The notes beneath the pieces were generated by a model. That model was given only the letters and a program-made list of their open reading frames with translations. It had not been told where the DNA came from and made no database searches. Of a stretch of 53,541 bases of DNA, positions 43,235 through 51,578 are shown in pieces. The position numbers and the translations under genes are program-made. Source of the stretch: JASJGK01 sp033791585 (GTDB lineage Bacteria > SAR324 > XYD2-FULL-50-16); assembly GCA_033791585.1 (NCBI GenBank), contig JASJGK010000145.1:1-53541 (forward strand), given 5' to 3'. How positions within the stretch are numbered: the first letter of the stretch is position 1; each line of letters starts with the position of its first letter.

Positions 43235-43591
43235 TTAAGCTCCAAATGTAACTAAGCGGTCAACATCAATAGCGATATCGGTCAATTCACCGAGACCTGT
43301 GATTTCAGAGTGATCAGTCAAAAGACTATCTTCGATCCCTCTACGCTTACTTGCAGCGATGCAAGATAGGATTCTAACGCCTTTAGCGCCTAATTCAGAC
43401 CAACGGTTAGCTATATGCCTGTCGTCTTGAGGTGGGTCCATGAGTTTAGTGACGTTAATGACCCCGTCATTGTATAAAAATACAGAAGTTAAGGTGTGGC
43501 CTTTTTCCATCACTGCTTTCGCAAAGTGATACGCTGTGTCAGCTGCTTCGTGGTTATAAGGTCCTTCTTTTAATAAAATTGCAAATTTCAT
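43235..43591 (-). CDS. dsrE: DsrE (TusD-like) sulfur-carrying subunit of DsrEFH
   Basis: This is 118 residues. The family elements are the opening MKFAILLKEGPYNHEAADTA, FLYNDGV, and Cys77 in ILSCIAASKRRGIED, which corresponds to the active cysteine of DsrE and TusD. It is the first gene of the minus-strand sulfur block and has a strong AAAAGGGG ribosome-binding site. Confidence 0.92.
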   Translation of the reverse strand: MKFAILLKEGPYNHEAADTAYHFAKAVMEKGHTLTSVFLYNDGVINVTKLMDPPQDDRHIANRWSELGAKGVRILSCIAASKRRGIEDSLLTDHSEITGLGELTDIAIDVDRLVTFGA

Positions 43592-43648
43592 TGCCCCTTT
43601 TATAATATGAAGTTAAAAGAATATATAGATATGCTAAAAAACATATAT

Positions 43649-43658
43649 GGTGGATAAT
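43649..43658. repeat. shared decamer in the dsrEFH divergent promoter region
   Basis: GGTGGATAAT occurs here and again at 44458-44467 before the SulP genes. A near copy, GGTGGATAGT, is at 49881-49890 before cysG. All three are in sulfur-gene intergenic regions. An eight-base core also occurs by chance in coding sequence, so the support is weak. Confidence 0.35.
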
Positions 43659-43767
43659 TGCACTTTGAACCGAGCGATGTCAAACCTTTTTATGTTGTTT
43701 TTTTACCATGTTAGGATTATTTTATAAGTCCTTGATAAAAAGGAACTTAAATATGCATATATATTAC

Positions 43768-43773
43768 TATAAT
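43768..43773 (+). promoter_or_regulatory. perfect -10 hexamer just upstream of the unknown gene at 43779
   Basis: TATAAT ends 5 bp before the ATG and no Shine-Dalgarno sequence is present. If used, the transcript would be leaderless or nearly so. The palindrome ATATGCATAT lies 8 bp upstream (43751-43760). The -35 is poor. Confidence 0.4.
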
Positions 43774-43778
43774 TTACT

Positions 43779-44054
43779 ATGAAAGAAAAGTTAAAAGCTT
43801 GGTTTGTCGAAAATGAAGACAGACTTGAAGAGTTAAAAGACTCAGACGCAGCCGCTCAATTCGGGCAAATTGAATTAGCAGAGTTTAAAAAACTCAAGGC
43901 CGAAATCATTATTGAAATGGTGATGGAAAATGTAACAGATATGCCAGATTTGAATTTTCACGCCCAGAAAAACCTATTTCCCTACCCTAGCTCCGAGCAA
44001 TTGCAGACAGCGAGGGAAAGGTTGGGTTTAGGTCGTGCTAAAATGAAGCACTAA
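43779..44054 (+). CDS. unknown small helical protein divergent from dsrEFH
   Basis: This is 91 residues, starting MKEKLKAWFVENEDRLEELK. It is charged, mostly helical, with a possible coiled coil in the first 45 residues, no cysteine and no membrane segment. I recognise no family. It is divergent from dsrE, and the repeat region follows it. There is no ribosome-binding site upstream but a good -10 sits at 43768. The divergent placement could suit a regulator of the sulfur block, but no DNA-binding motif is visible. Confidence 0.6.
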   Translation: MKEKLKAWFVENEDRLEELKDSDAAAQFGQIELAEFKKLKAEIIIEMVMENVTDMPDLNFHAQKNLFPYPSSEQLQTARERLGLGRAKMKH

Positions 44055-44060
44055 CTACCT

Positions 44061-44344
44061 TAAAATATTTCGGTAGCCTTGCGGCACTAAATGCGCCTTT
44101 AGTGGCGTAAGCCTAACAACATATTTTAGAGAAAGCGCCCCAGGCAATCGAAGGTTAGAGAGACTTCTAAAGCAAGGTCAGCCTTTAGTAATATTGCTAG
44201 ACGCTTCAATGGCGACGCCTATCCTTAGCTTTAGGTTTTTCCTAAGACTGGGCTACTTATTTTGAGTATCCTTTCTTCTCCTTCTTAGTTAGTGGAAGCC
44301 TGCGGCGCTTCTCTAAAATATTTCGGTAGCCTGACGGCACTAAA
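44061..44344. repeat. folded repeat element (31-bp direct and about 25-bp inverted repeats)
   Basis: Copies of a 31-bp direct repeat lie at 44061-44091 and 44314-44344 (29 of 31 match, beginning TAAAATATTTCGGTAGCCT). A separate inverted pair is at 44121-44145 and 44298-44321 (ATATTTTAGAGAA against TTCTCTAAAATAT and continuing). There is also a 7-bp hairpin CACTAAA/TTTAGTG at 44085-44104, and CAGCCTTTAG (44179) is complementary to the right copy. No transposase is present. It resembles a miniature mobile element or a degenerate REP-like array. Confidence 0.65.
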
Positions 44345-44452
44345 GGCTGTCTATCCCCAGGGCTTTTCTTTGGGAAAAACTTAGAGCATATATTAAGGTG
44401 AAAACTCCAATTACATTTCCTTACACTAAAAGATTCTTTTTTACAGTTAGGT

Positions 44453-44483
44453 TTGACGGTGGATAATCAATATGTATATATTG
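44453..44483 (+). promoter_or_regulatory. candidate SulP promoter with overlapping palindrome
   Basis: TTGACG (44453-44458) and TATATT (44477-44482) are 18 bp apart, five of six matches each. The inverted repeat CAATAT-N4-ATATTG (44468-44483) covers the -10, a place where a repressor would block RNA polymerase. It is 64 bp upstream of the first SulP gene. Confidence 0.45.
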
Positions 44484-44546
44484 AAATATTAAAGAGATAA
44501 TTATTCAGCCGAAGATCAGAATTCTATTTTTCAAGAGGGAAAGCCT

Positions 44547-46265
44547 GTGGGATCATTTTTACCAAAAAATTATACTTTTAACAGTTTTCAAGCTGATCTC
44601 CTGTCAGGTATTACCGTCGGAATTATCGCACTTCCCTTGGCAATGGCCTTGGCTATCGCCAGCGGGGTTCCCCCTGAACACGGACTCTATACCTCTATCT
44701 TTGCAGGGATTGTTATTGCGCTTACAGGTGGCTCTAAATTTAATGTTTCAGGCCCCACAGCCGCTTTTGTTGTCGTTTTATTGCCCATTAGCCAAAAGTT
44801 TGGCTTAGCAGGGTTGCTGACGGCGACCTTAATTGCAGGTTTGATTCTCATTTTTTTAGGTGCCGCAAAACTAGGTGGTGTGATTCGCCTTATCCCTTAC
44901 CCTGTGATTATTGGCTTTACCAGCGGGATCGGAATTGTAATCGCTGGGCTTCAAATTAAAGATTTTTTAGGTATTGAAGGGATAAACCGAGGTGGGTTTG
45001 TCAGTACAATAACCCAAATTTCCTCCTCACTAGATAGAATAAATTGGCTTGATACCAGTGTAGGTGTCGTCACTCTAGCAGTGTTATTGCTCTTCCCAAA
45101 ATTAAAACTTAAAATTCCCTCACATTTAGTCGCTGTTTTAGTAGGAACTTTGTTTGCTTATTTCCTGGTCCCAATGGGCTTTGGGGAACACGTTAAAACA
45201 ATCGGAAGCGAATTTCATTATGTAATTGATGGGGTTTCTGGTAACGGGATACCCCCTGTCCTACCTAAATTTGCCTTACCGTGGAACTGGGTTGACCCTA
45301 GCGGGAAAACGTTGGTCTGGTCGGTGCAGCTTTTTAAAGAATTATTCATGGCTGGTTTTGCCATAGCAATGTTAGGGGCTATTGAGTCTTTGCTTTGTGC
45401 GGTTGTCGCCGATGGTATGACTGGAACAAAACATAATTCCAATAAAGAATTGATTGGGCAGGGATTAGGTAACCTAGTTGCTCCCTTTTTTGGAGGCATC
45501 CCCGCAACAGCGGCATTAGCCCGAACAGCGGCAAATATACGAGCAGGTGGAAATTCTTCGGTTTCTTCCATTGTTCATGGTGTCTTTTTGCTTTTGTCTT
45601 TGGTCTTTATTGGCAAATGGTTAGCCTTTATCCCTATGGCAACCTTGGCGGCATTACTTTTTATTGTTGCTTGGAATATGGCAGAGGTAAAACACTTTAT
45701 TCGGATTGTAAAAATTGCCCCTAGGAGCGACGTTGCCGTTTTGTTAGCTTGTGTCAGCCTTACGGTTTTGGTAGATATGGTTGCAGCTGTTACTGTGGGT
45801 ATCGTTTTAGCATCTGTCCTGTTTATTCGTAGAATGTTTGAACTGACAGGGAATCAATTATCCCAAGAATACCAACCCAATGAAACTGATTTTGAAGGTG
45901 CTGAAGGTGTAGTCGTTTATGAAATTAAAGGATCTTTGTTTTTTGGGGCTGCCCAAAAAGCAATCAGCACGCTAGGGGAGATTCAAAATAAATTTCATAC
46001 ATTAATTTTAGAACTAACCCGTGTTGAAATGATCGATATGACGGGTATTGTAGCCTTAGAATCTGTATTAGCAGACCTTAGAAAAGCTAAGATAAAAGTG
46101 ATCATTTGTGGGCCTAGCCCGCAAGTTAAAGAAAGGTTTGAAGCTGCAGGAATCGTCTCTAATGCAGGGACGCTCTGTATTGTTAGTTCGATAGAACATG
46201 GGCTTGATTTAGTTGAATCTAGATCATTAGAAGCCAGTTCAGTTGAATTAGAACCAAATACCTAA
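44547..46265 (+). CDS. SulP family anion transporter with STAS domain (first)
   Basis: This is 572 residues starting with GTG at 44547 after an AGAGGGA ribosome-binding site. About twelve hydrophobic segments span residues 15-420, including the SulP motif GLYTSIFAGIVIALTGGSKFNVSGPTAAFVV and QGLGNLVAPFFGGIPATAALARTAANIRAGG. A C-terminal STAS domain lies at about 440-560, with an I-D-M-T-G motif. SulP proteins carry sulfate, bicarbonate or other anions. In this context sulfate movement or bicarbonate uptake for autotrophy are both reasonable. A second SulP gene follows 65 bp later. Confidence 0.88.
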   Translation: MGSFLPKNYTFNSFQADLLSGITVGIIALPLAMALAIASGVPPEHGLYTSIFAGIVIALTGGSKFNVSGPTAAFVVVLLPISQKFGLAGLLTATLIAGLILIFLGAAKLGGVIRLIPYPVIIGFTSGIGIVIAGLQIKDFLGIEGINRGGFVSTITQISSSLDRINWLDTSVGVVTLAVLLLFPKLKLKIPSHLVAVLVGTLFAYFLVPMGFGEHVKTIGSEFHYVIDGVSGNGIPPVLPKFALPWNWVDPSGKTLVWSVQLFKELFMAGFAIAMLGAIESLLCAVVADGMTGTKHNSNKELIGQGLGNLVAPFFGGIPATAALARTAANIRAGGNSSVSSIVHGVFLLLSLVFIGKWLAFIPMATLAALLFIVAWNMAEVKHFIRIVKIAPRSDVAVLLACVSLTVLVDMVAAVTVGIVLASVLFIRRMFELTGNQLSQEYQPNETDFEGAEGVVVYEIKGSLFFGAAQKAISTLGEIQNKFHTLILELTRVEMIDMTGIVALESVLADLRKAKIKVIICGPSPQVKERFEAAGIVSNAGTLCIVSSIEHGLDLVESRSLEASSVELEPNT

Positions 46266-46330
46266 TATAAATTTTTTATCCAGAAACTGGCTCTAGACCA
46301 GATTAATCCAAAAAAATTAAAACCTAACGA

Positions 46331-48064
46331 ATGAAGATGTTAAAAAAACTATTTCCCTTTCTAGCTTGGGGCCCTTTGATGGACAGACACACCATCGGCG
46401 CTGATTTTATTGCTGGTATCACCGTTGCTTTAGTGTTGATTCCACAATCTATGGCCTATGCCCAGTTGGCGGGGTTGCCCCCCATATACGGGCTTTATGC
46501 GGCCTTAATGCCTGGGTTAATAGGCGTGCTTTGGGGCTCATCTTACCATTTAGGCACAGGGCCTGTGGCCATGACTTCTCTACTGACTATGACGACGTTA
46601 TTGCCCTTTGCTAACGGAGACGTTAATTTTGTTGGTTCAGAAAGATATATTGGCTTGGCTATTTTGTTGGCCTTTATTGTCGGTGTCGTGCGGCTTTTAG
46701 TAGGGGTCTTTAAATTGACCTTCTTTATTAATTTTTTATCCCAACCCGTTGTTAGGGGGTTTATCAACGCTGGGGCATTGATCATTGCATCCTCGCAGGT
46801 AGGTAAAATTTTTGGCGTCAAAATGCACAAAAGCGATGTCTACATTGCCGATATTTGGGATTTATTGTTACGCCTCCCCTCTGAGATCCACTTACCCACC
46901 CTAATCATCGGTGGTACTTCGTTGGTGCTATTGTGGGGTTTGAAAAAGTATACACCTAAAATCCCCTCTGCTCTTGTGGTAGTGGCATTAGGCTCGCTTG
47001 CTGTCTGGTTTCTTAACCTTGCTGACCCTAGATTAATAAATGCCGATTTTGTTGGGTTTGTTGCTGCTGACCAGAAATTTGTGAATGTTATTGGGATTAT
47101 ACCTGCAGGCTTGCCTGCTTTTCAAGCACCCATGTTTGATTTTGCTTTAATTCTGCAAATTCTCCCTGGGGCTTTTGCTGTGATGTTCATTGGTTTTATG
47201 GAGGTGACTTCAGTCACAAAGGCCATATCACCCAAATCAAAACAAAAAGTAAATCTCGACCAAGAATTGATTGGCCAAGGCCTATCAGCCATTGCAGGGA
47301 GTTTTTCTAGTTGCTACCCAACCAGTGGTAGCTTTTCCAGAACAGCATTGAACTTTTCTTCTGGTGGTAAAACTGGTTTATCTGGGGTTTTTGTAGCTCT
47401 TTTTGTTTTACTTTCCCTGTTGTTTTTAACCCCTCTCTTGATCTTTTTACCAGATGCGGTTTTGGCGGCGATCATTATTATGGCGGTAATTGGGCTAATT
47501 GACTTTAAGGCCTTTAAGCAAGCTTGGCGAGTTCATGTTTATGACGGTATTAGTGGTATCGTTACCTTTTGTGCAGCCATACTCTTTGCTCCAAATATCG
47601 TGAATGGTATTGTAATTGGTGGCTTACTAGCTTTAGCGCTACATCTATTTCGTACTATGAGCCCAAGGGTAGTGATTAAAAGCGGATTGGAAAGTGATCT
47701 GGCCCTAGAAAATGACTCACAATACCCAAATAGTTCGGCTAAGTTCCCTACGATGGAATTTGAAGGAAGAATATACTTTGCCAATACACAGCATTTCGAA
47801 AATGCAGTTCTCACCATCTTAGACCGCTTTCCCAATACGGAAAAAGTAGTGGTTTTGGCTAATGGAATTGGTGGGATTGATGCTTCTGGTGATTTGGTTC
47901 TACGTGAGCTAATCGAAACCTTACGGGGTCTGGGCAAGGATTTTATTTTTATTGGAGTCCGACCACAGGTGCAAGAAATTTTAGTTCGAGCCGACCTTTG
48001 GGACCTAATTGGCGATGAAAATTTCTTTACTGATACAGGTGCTTTTCAAGCAACCTTAAAGTAG
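46331..48064 (+). CDS. SulP family anion transporter with STAS domain (second)
   Basis: This is 577 residues, again with about twelve membrane segments (LPPIYGLYAALMPGLIGVLWGSSYHLGTGP near the start and QGLSAIAGSFSSCYPTSGSFSRTALNFSSGG in the middle) and a STAS domain (about 470-570, GIGGIDASG). It differs clearly from the upstream SulP, so this is not a recent duplication. The YPTSGSFSRTA motif fits the larger sulfate permease-type group. It is probably in the same operon as the first SulP gene. Confidence 0.88.
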   Translation: MKMLKKLFPFLAWGPLMDRHTIGADFIAGITVALVLIPQSMAYAQLAGLPPIYGLYAALMPGLIGVLWGSSYHLGTGPVAMTSLLTMTTLLPFANGDVNFVGSERYIGLAILLAFIVGVVRLLVGVFKLTFFINFLSQPVVRGFINAGALIIASSQVGKIFGVKMHKSDVYIADIWDLLLRLPSEIHLPTLIIGGTSLVLLWGLKKYTPKIPSALVVVALGSLAVWFLNLADPRLINADFVGFVAADQKFVNVIGIIPAGLPAFQAPMFDFALILQILPGAFAVMFIGFMEVTSVTKAISPKSKQKVNLDQELIGQGLSAIAGSFSSCYPTSGSFSRTALNFSSGGKTGLSGVFVALFVLLSLLFLTPLLIFLPDAVLAAIIIMAVIGLIDFKAFKQAWRVHVYDGISGIVTFCAAILFAPNIVNGIVIGGLLALALHLFRTMSPRVVIKSGLESDLALENDSQYPNSSAKFPTMEFEGRIYFANTQHFENAVLTILDRFPNTEKVVVLANGIGGIDASGDLVLRELIETLRGLGKDFIFIGVRPQVQEILVRADLWDLIGDENFFTDTGAFQATLK

Positions 48065-48444
48065 CTCCAAGGCTCACTTGAGTCTTTGGTCAGGTTTAAT
48101 TGACTGGTTGAACGCTGGAGGGATTGTTGTTCTTCCGGCTATTCGGCCAAGGATATAAGCTCTTTAATTGGGCCTGAGGTGAATCAGGCAATGTAATCTA
48201 GTTGTTGATGATCGGTCACCCTAAGGACTCCGCTTTACCAATGTGAAATTGTTTCTCTGAAGCTTAAGGTTGAAAGATGTTGAATCTCCTTACCCCCTAA
48301 ACCCAGCCTTAATGCGTTTGTTTCAGTGCTTATCCAAGACTTTTTTGGTGGGAGGTGCATGAAGCTTGTGGCTTTTAAGGTTGTTTTTAAATTAAACTTC
48401 TAGGCAATGAGTCAACTTTGCCTAAGCTATTCCATTCTTCTTAT
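48065..48444. other. 380-bp region between convergent SulP and cysG
   Basis: Just after the SulP stop there is an imperfect hairpin (CCAAGGCTC and GAGTCTTTGG at about 48067-48089) that could be a weak terminator. The rest shows no gene and no clear repeat. Confidence 0.4.
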
Positions 48445-49857
48445 TTACTTGGCCTCGGTGGCATCATTAGGCAAGCTGTTAAACCACTTGAGTTTCGCCT
48501 GCAGAGATACAACTGTACCAATGATCAACAGCGCAGGTGCCTGCACATCTTCACGTTCCATGGTTTCTTTTAAAGTCCCAAGAGTGGTTGTGATAACCCT
48601 CTGCTCGGGCATGGTGCCTTTTTCTACAAATGCTGCAGGCATATCACCACTAACACCCCGTTTCATTAGTTCTTGGGCAATAATAGGCGCTGTGGAAACA
48701 CCCATATAAAATACTAGAGTTTGGTTTGGCGCTGTCATAGAGTCAAAATCCAGATTCAACTCTTCACCCTTTAAATGACCTGTAATAAAACGCACCGATT
48801 GGGCGTGATCTCTGTGGGTTAAGGGGATGCCTGCATAGGCACCGCAACCAGCGGCGGCTGTTATGCCCGGTACAACTTGAAAATCGATGTTGGAAGATAA
48901 AATGGTTTCAATCTCTTCTCCGCCACGGCCAAAAATAAAGGGGTCACCGCCTTTTAGGCGTACAACTAATTTGCCCTTACTGGCTTCATCAACTAGAATC
49001 TGGTTAATGCCCTCTTGCGGGACCACATGAAAGCTAGACTTTTTACCAACATAGATTCGCTCCACTTCTCGCCTTGCAAAATCTAAAATTGCTGGGTTTA
49101 CAAGCCTATCGTAAACCAAAACATCTGCATTTTGAATCAACCGTAAAGCCCGCAAGGTCAATAGGTCTGGGTCACCAGGGCCAGCACCAACTAAGCACAC
49201 TTGACCATAATCTTTTAGATGTTCTTTTGGTGCATTCAACTCACGGATCAAGGCTTCTCTCGCTTCTGCCTCCTTGCCCCCTAAAAACATTTCAATGATG
49301 GGGCTAGCGAAAACCTTATCCCAGAATTTTTTTCGACTGGTATGAAGGTCGATACTCGCTTTGGTGGTGGAGCGAACTTCGCCCATCAACTTTGCAAGCC
49401 GTGAATATGAGTGAGGGAATAGAGTTTCTAATTTCGCCCGAACTAACCTGCTTAACCTAGGGCATTGCCCGCTGCTAGAAACGGCCATAATCAAAGGGTC
49501 ACGGTCAACGATACTAGGGAAGATAAAATTACAGAAATCAGGCTTATCAATCACGTTAACCAACATCATTTTTGCTGTTGCCAACTTATAGATAGATTCA
49601 CAAAGTTCTAAATTCTCTGAGGCAACTACAACAATATGCTTCCCTTCTAGGTCTGAGGGAGAAAATTCTCTGGCATGGTAATCAATCTTTTGTTCTTCAA
49701 CCAAGGCCTTGAATTCACCGCTAATTTGAGTGGCTATGACAGTCACATTTGCAGAGGCTCGAACGAGCAAGCTAAGCTTATTATGGGAGCCAGTATCAGA
49801 GCCTACAAGTAGAACAGGCTTACCTTTAAGGTCTAAAAAGAGGGGTAAAAATTCCAT
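48445..49857 (-). CDS. cysG: siroheme synthase (precorrin-2 dehydrogenase/ferrochelatase fused to uroporphyrinogen-III methyltransferase)
   Basis: This is a 470-residue bifunctional enzyme. Residues 1-205 are the dehydrogenase/ferrochelatase: MEFLPLFLDLKG, NVIDKPDFCNFIFPSIVDRDPL and SSSGQCPRLSRLVRAKLE. Residues 215-460 are the SAM-dependent methyltransferase with LVGAGPGDPDLLTL, VRLKGGDPFIFGRGGEE and VPGITAAAGCGAYAGIPLTHR. It converts uroporphyrinogen III to siroheme, which DsrAB needs. The first-domain NAD motif is unusual (VGSDTGSHNK in place of VGGGxVAxRK), while the later catalytic residues look intact. Confidence 0.9.
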   Translation of the reverse strand: MEFLPLFLDLKGKPVLLVGSDTGSHNKLSLLVRASANVTVIATQISGEFKALVEEQKIDYHAREFSPSDLEGKHIVVVASENLELCESIYKLATAKMMLVNVIDKPDFCNFIFPSIVDRDPLIMAVSSSGQCPRLSRLVRAKLETLFPHSYSRLAKLMGEVRSTTKASIDLHTSRKKFWDKVFASPIIEMFLGGKEAEAREALIRELNAPKEHLKDYGQVCLVGAGPGDPDLLTLRALRLIQNADVLVYDRLVNPAILDFARREVERIYVGKKSSFHVVPQEGINQILVDEASKGKLVVRLKGGDPFIFGRGGEEIETILSSNIDFQVVPGITAAAGCGAYAGIPLTHRDHAQSVRFITGHLKGEELNLDFDSMTAPNQTLVFYMGVSTAPIIAQELMKRGVSGDMPAAFVEKGTMPEQRVITTTLGTLKETMEREDVQAPALLIIGTVVSLQAKLKWFNSLPNDATEAK

Positions 49858-50008
49858 GGGTTTTTTTTCCTGATTTTATAGGTGGATAGTTTAGCAATAA
49901 AAAAGTGTAAAAAACTAGCTTTTACTTGCAATCTTACTAAATATCAACCTAGAATAGGCAATTGTGATTATATGAATATTTACATTAACCTAAACTAGAA
50001 GAGTTAAG

Positions 50009-50650
50009 ATGTCAAAACGTTTAAAGTACCTTGCTGATATCCGCCCAGAAGCTGCAACAGCTTATTTTGAATTTTTAAAGCAGTCAGGCCAACACCTTGA
50101 TGATAAAACAAGGTTCTTAATTTCAGTTGTTACCAAGGTTGCCACAGGTACAACAGCAGGACTAAAGCAGTATCTACCTCACGCAATGCGTGCTGGTGCA
50201 AATGCAAACGAAATTATTGATGCTATATTGATGTCTTTTCCAGCAGCAGGCCTACCTAAGGTATTGGATGCTTTAGATGTGGTTCAAGAATTAAACCTAC
50301 CTGACTTTTTACCTGAAAACTTAAAAAAGCCTTATGAGTGGTATGAAGTTTGTGACCTAGCTAGTTTAGAAGATGAAAAAATCACAGATTTTGAGATTGA
50401 AGGCGTGCAAATGTTGGTTGTTCGTAAAGGCGAAGGCGTAACGGTTTTTGATCGTCGCTGCCCACACCTGGGCAACAAGCTCCCCTGTGAAAATGTTGAT
50501 GGCAACTTAACTTGTAAGTCTCACCAATGGGTATTTGACGCTGTAAGTGGTGAATGTGTGGAAAAGGGAACTCGAGCCATCCACACCTATGAAAGTAAAG
50601 TTGAAAATGGCAAAGTTATGGCTAATCTCTTAGTATTTGCAAAGGACTAA
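50009..50650 (+). CDS. AhpD/CMD-like domain fused to a Rieske [2Fe-2S] domain
   Basis: This is 213 residues. Residues 1-95 look like a carboxymuconolactone decarboxylase/AhpD-type helical domain (DDKTRFLISVVTKVATG, then HAMRAGANANEIIDAILMSFPAAG) but without the C-x-x-C pair of AhpD. Residues 110-210 are a Rieske ferredoxin with Cys151-x-His153 and Cys169-x2-His172. There is no signal peptide. It is 150 bp divergent from cysG and 4 bp before the MoxR gene. The function is unknown; it may supply electrons to or sense redox for a metalloenzyme of this cluster. Confidence 0.8.
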   Translation: MSKRLKYLADIRPEAATAYFEFLKQSGQHLDDKTRFLISVVTKVATGTTAGLKQYLPHAMRAGANANEIIDAILMSFPAAGLPKVLDALDVVQELNLPDFLPENLKKPYEWYEVCDLASLEDEKITDFEIEGVQMLVVRKGEGVTVFDRRCPHLGNKLPCENVDGNLTCKSHQWVFDAVSGECVEKGTRAIHTYESKVENGKVMANLLVFAKD

Positions 50651-50654
50651 TATT

Positions 50655-51575
50655 ATGGAATCAAAGGTAGACCACGCCAATGAAGTTGTTGAGCACCTAG
50701 CCTCCCAAGGCTATGTTGCCTCTCAAGATATCGCAACGACTGTCTTTTTAGGCATGAAGATGCAAAAGCCAATCTTGGTTGAAGGCCCTGCTGGGGTTGG
50801 GAAAACAGAATTGGCAAAGGCCTTATCCAAGGCCTTGGAAGTGGATTTGATCCATTTACAATGTTATGAAGGTTTAGATGAATCCAAAGCGATCTATGAG
50901 TGGGAATATGCAAAACAACTGCTCTACACCCAGATGCTGAAAGAAAAAATTCATGAACTGGTTTCTGATTCTAGTAATTTAAAAGACTCGATCGAAGAGC
51001 TGTCAAAGCAAGAAGACGCTTTCTTTTCAAAGCATTTTTTGCTGCCTCGGCCTCTTTTAAAATCCATTACTCTCGGGCGGCCTAACATACTGCTCATTGA
51101 TGAGATTGATAAATCAGACCCTGAATTTGAGGCCTATTTGCTGGAGGTATTGAGTTCTTTTGAGATCACAATTCCTGAACTGGGTAAAATTGAAGCGACA
51201 AGTATCCCTTTGGTTTTCCTTACTTCGAACAACTCAAGGGATCTAAGCGATGCCTTGAAGCGTCGCTGTTTACACTTATATGTAGACTTCCCAAGTAATG
51301 ATCTTGAAGCTCAGATTGTAGCTTCCAGATTCCCTGATTTAGATACAGAATTAATTGCCTCTATGGTTGATGCCATTTCTAATATCAGAACCTTAGATAT
51401 TAAAAAGAAGCCCTCTATTGCTGAGACACTTGACTGGGCTAAAGCCCTAATTAGTTTGCAGATTGGTGACATTAACCATGAGTCTTTAACTAAAACTTTA
51501 GGCGTGATTTGTAAGTACCAGTCAGATATCGAACAGGTGCATAACCAGATGGAAGAAGTCTTAAAGGATTCTTAA
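50655..51575 (+). CDS. MoxR/CoxD-type AAA+ ATPase
   Basis: This is 306 residues from ATG 50655, five bases after the preceding stop. Walker A is GPAGVGKTE (residues 44-52), Walker B is LLIDEID with Asp149 and Glu150, sensor 1 is FLTSNNSRDLS, and an arginine-finger region RRCLHLY follows. MoxR ATPases pair with VWA proteins and remodel or insert metals into partner enzymes, as with CoxD for CO dehydrogenase. The VWA partner begins 3 bp after its stop. Confidence 0.85.
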   Translation: MESKVDHANEVVEHLASQGYVASQDIATTVFLGMKMQKPILVEGPAGVGKTELAKALSKALEVDLIHLQCYEGLDESKAIYEWEYAKQLLYTQMLKEKIHELVSDSSNLKDSIEELSKQEDAFFSKHFLLPRPLLKSITLGRPNILLIDEIDKSDPEFEAYLLEVLSSFEITIPELGKIEATSIPLVFLTSNNSRDLSDALKRRCLHLYVDFPSNDLEAQIVASRFPDLDTELIASMVDAISNIRTLDIKKKPSIAETLDWAKALISLQIGDINHESLTKTLGVICKYQSDIEQVHNQMEEVLKDS

Positions 51576-51578
51576 AAG

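Noticed and set aside
22648..49857. Complete sulfate-reduction set (sat, aprAB, qmoABC)
   Set aside because: None of these genes is in the window; the molybdoenzyme at 37-41 kb is SoeA-like and is not Apr or Qmo.
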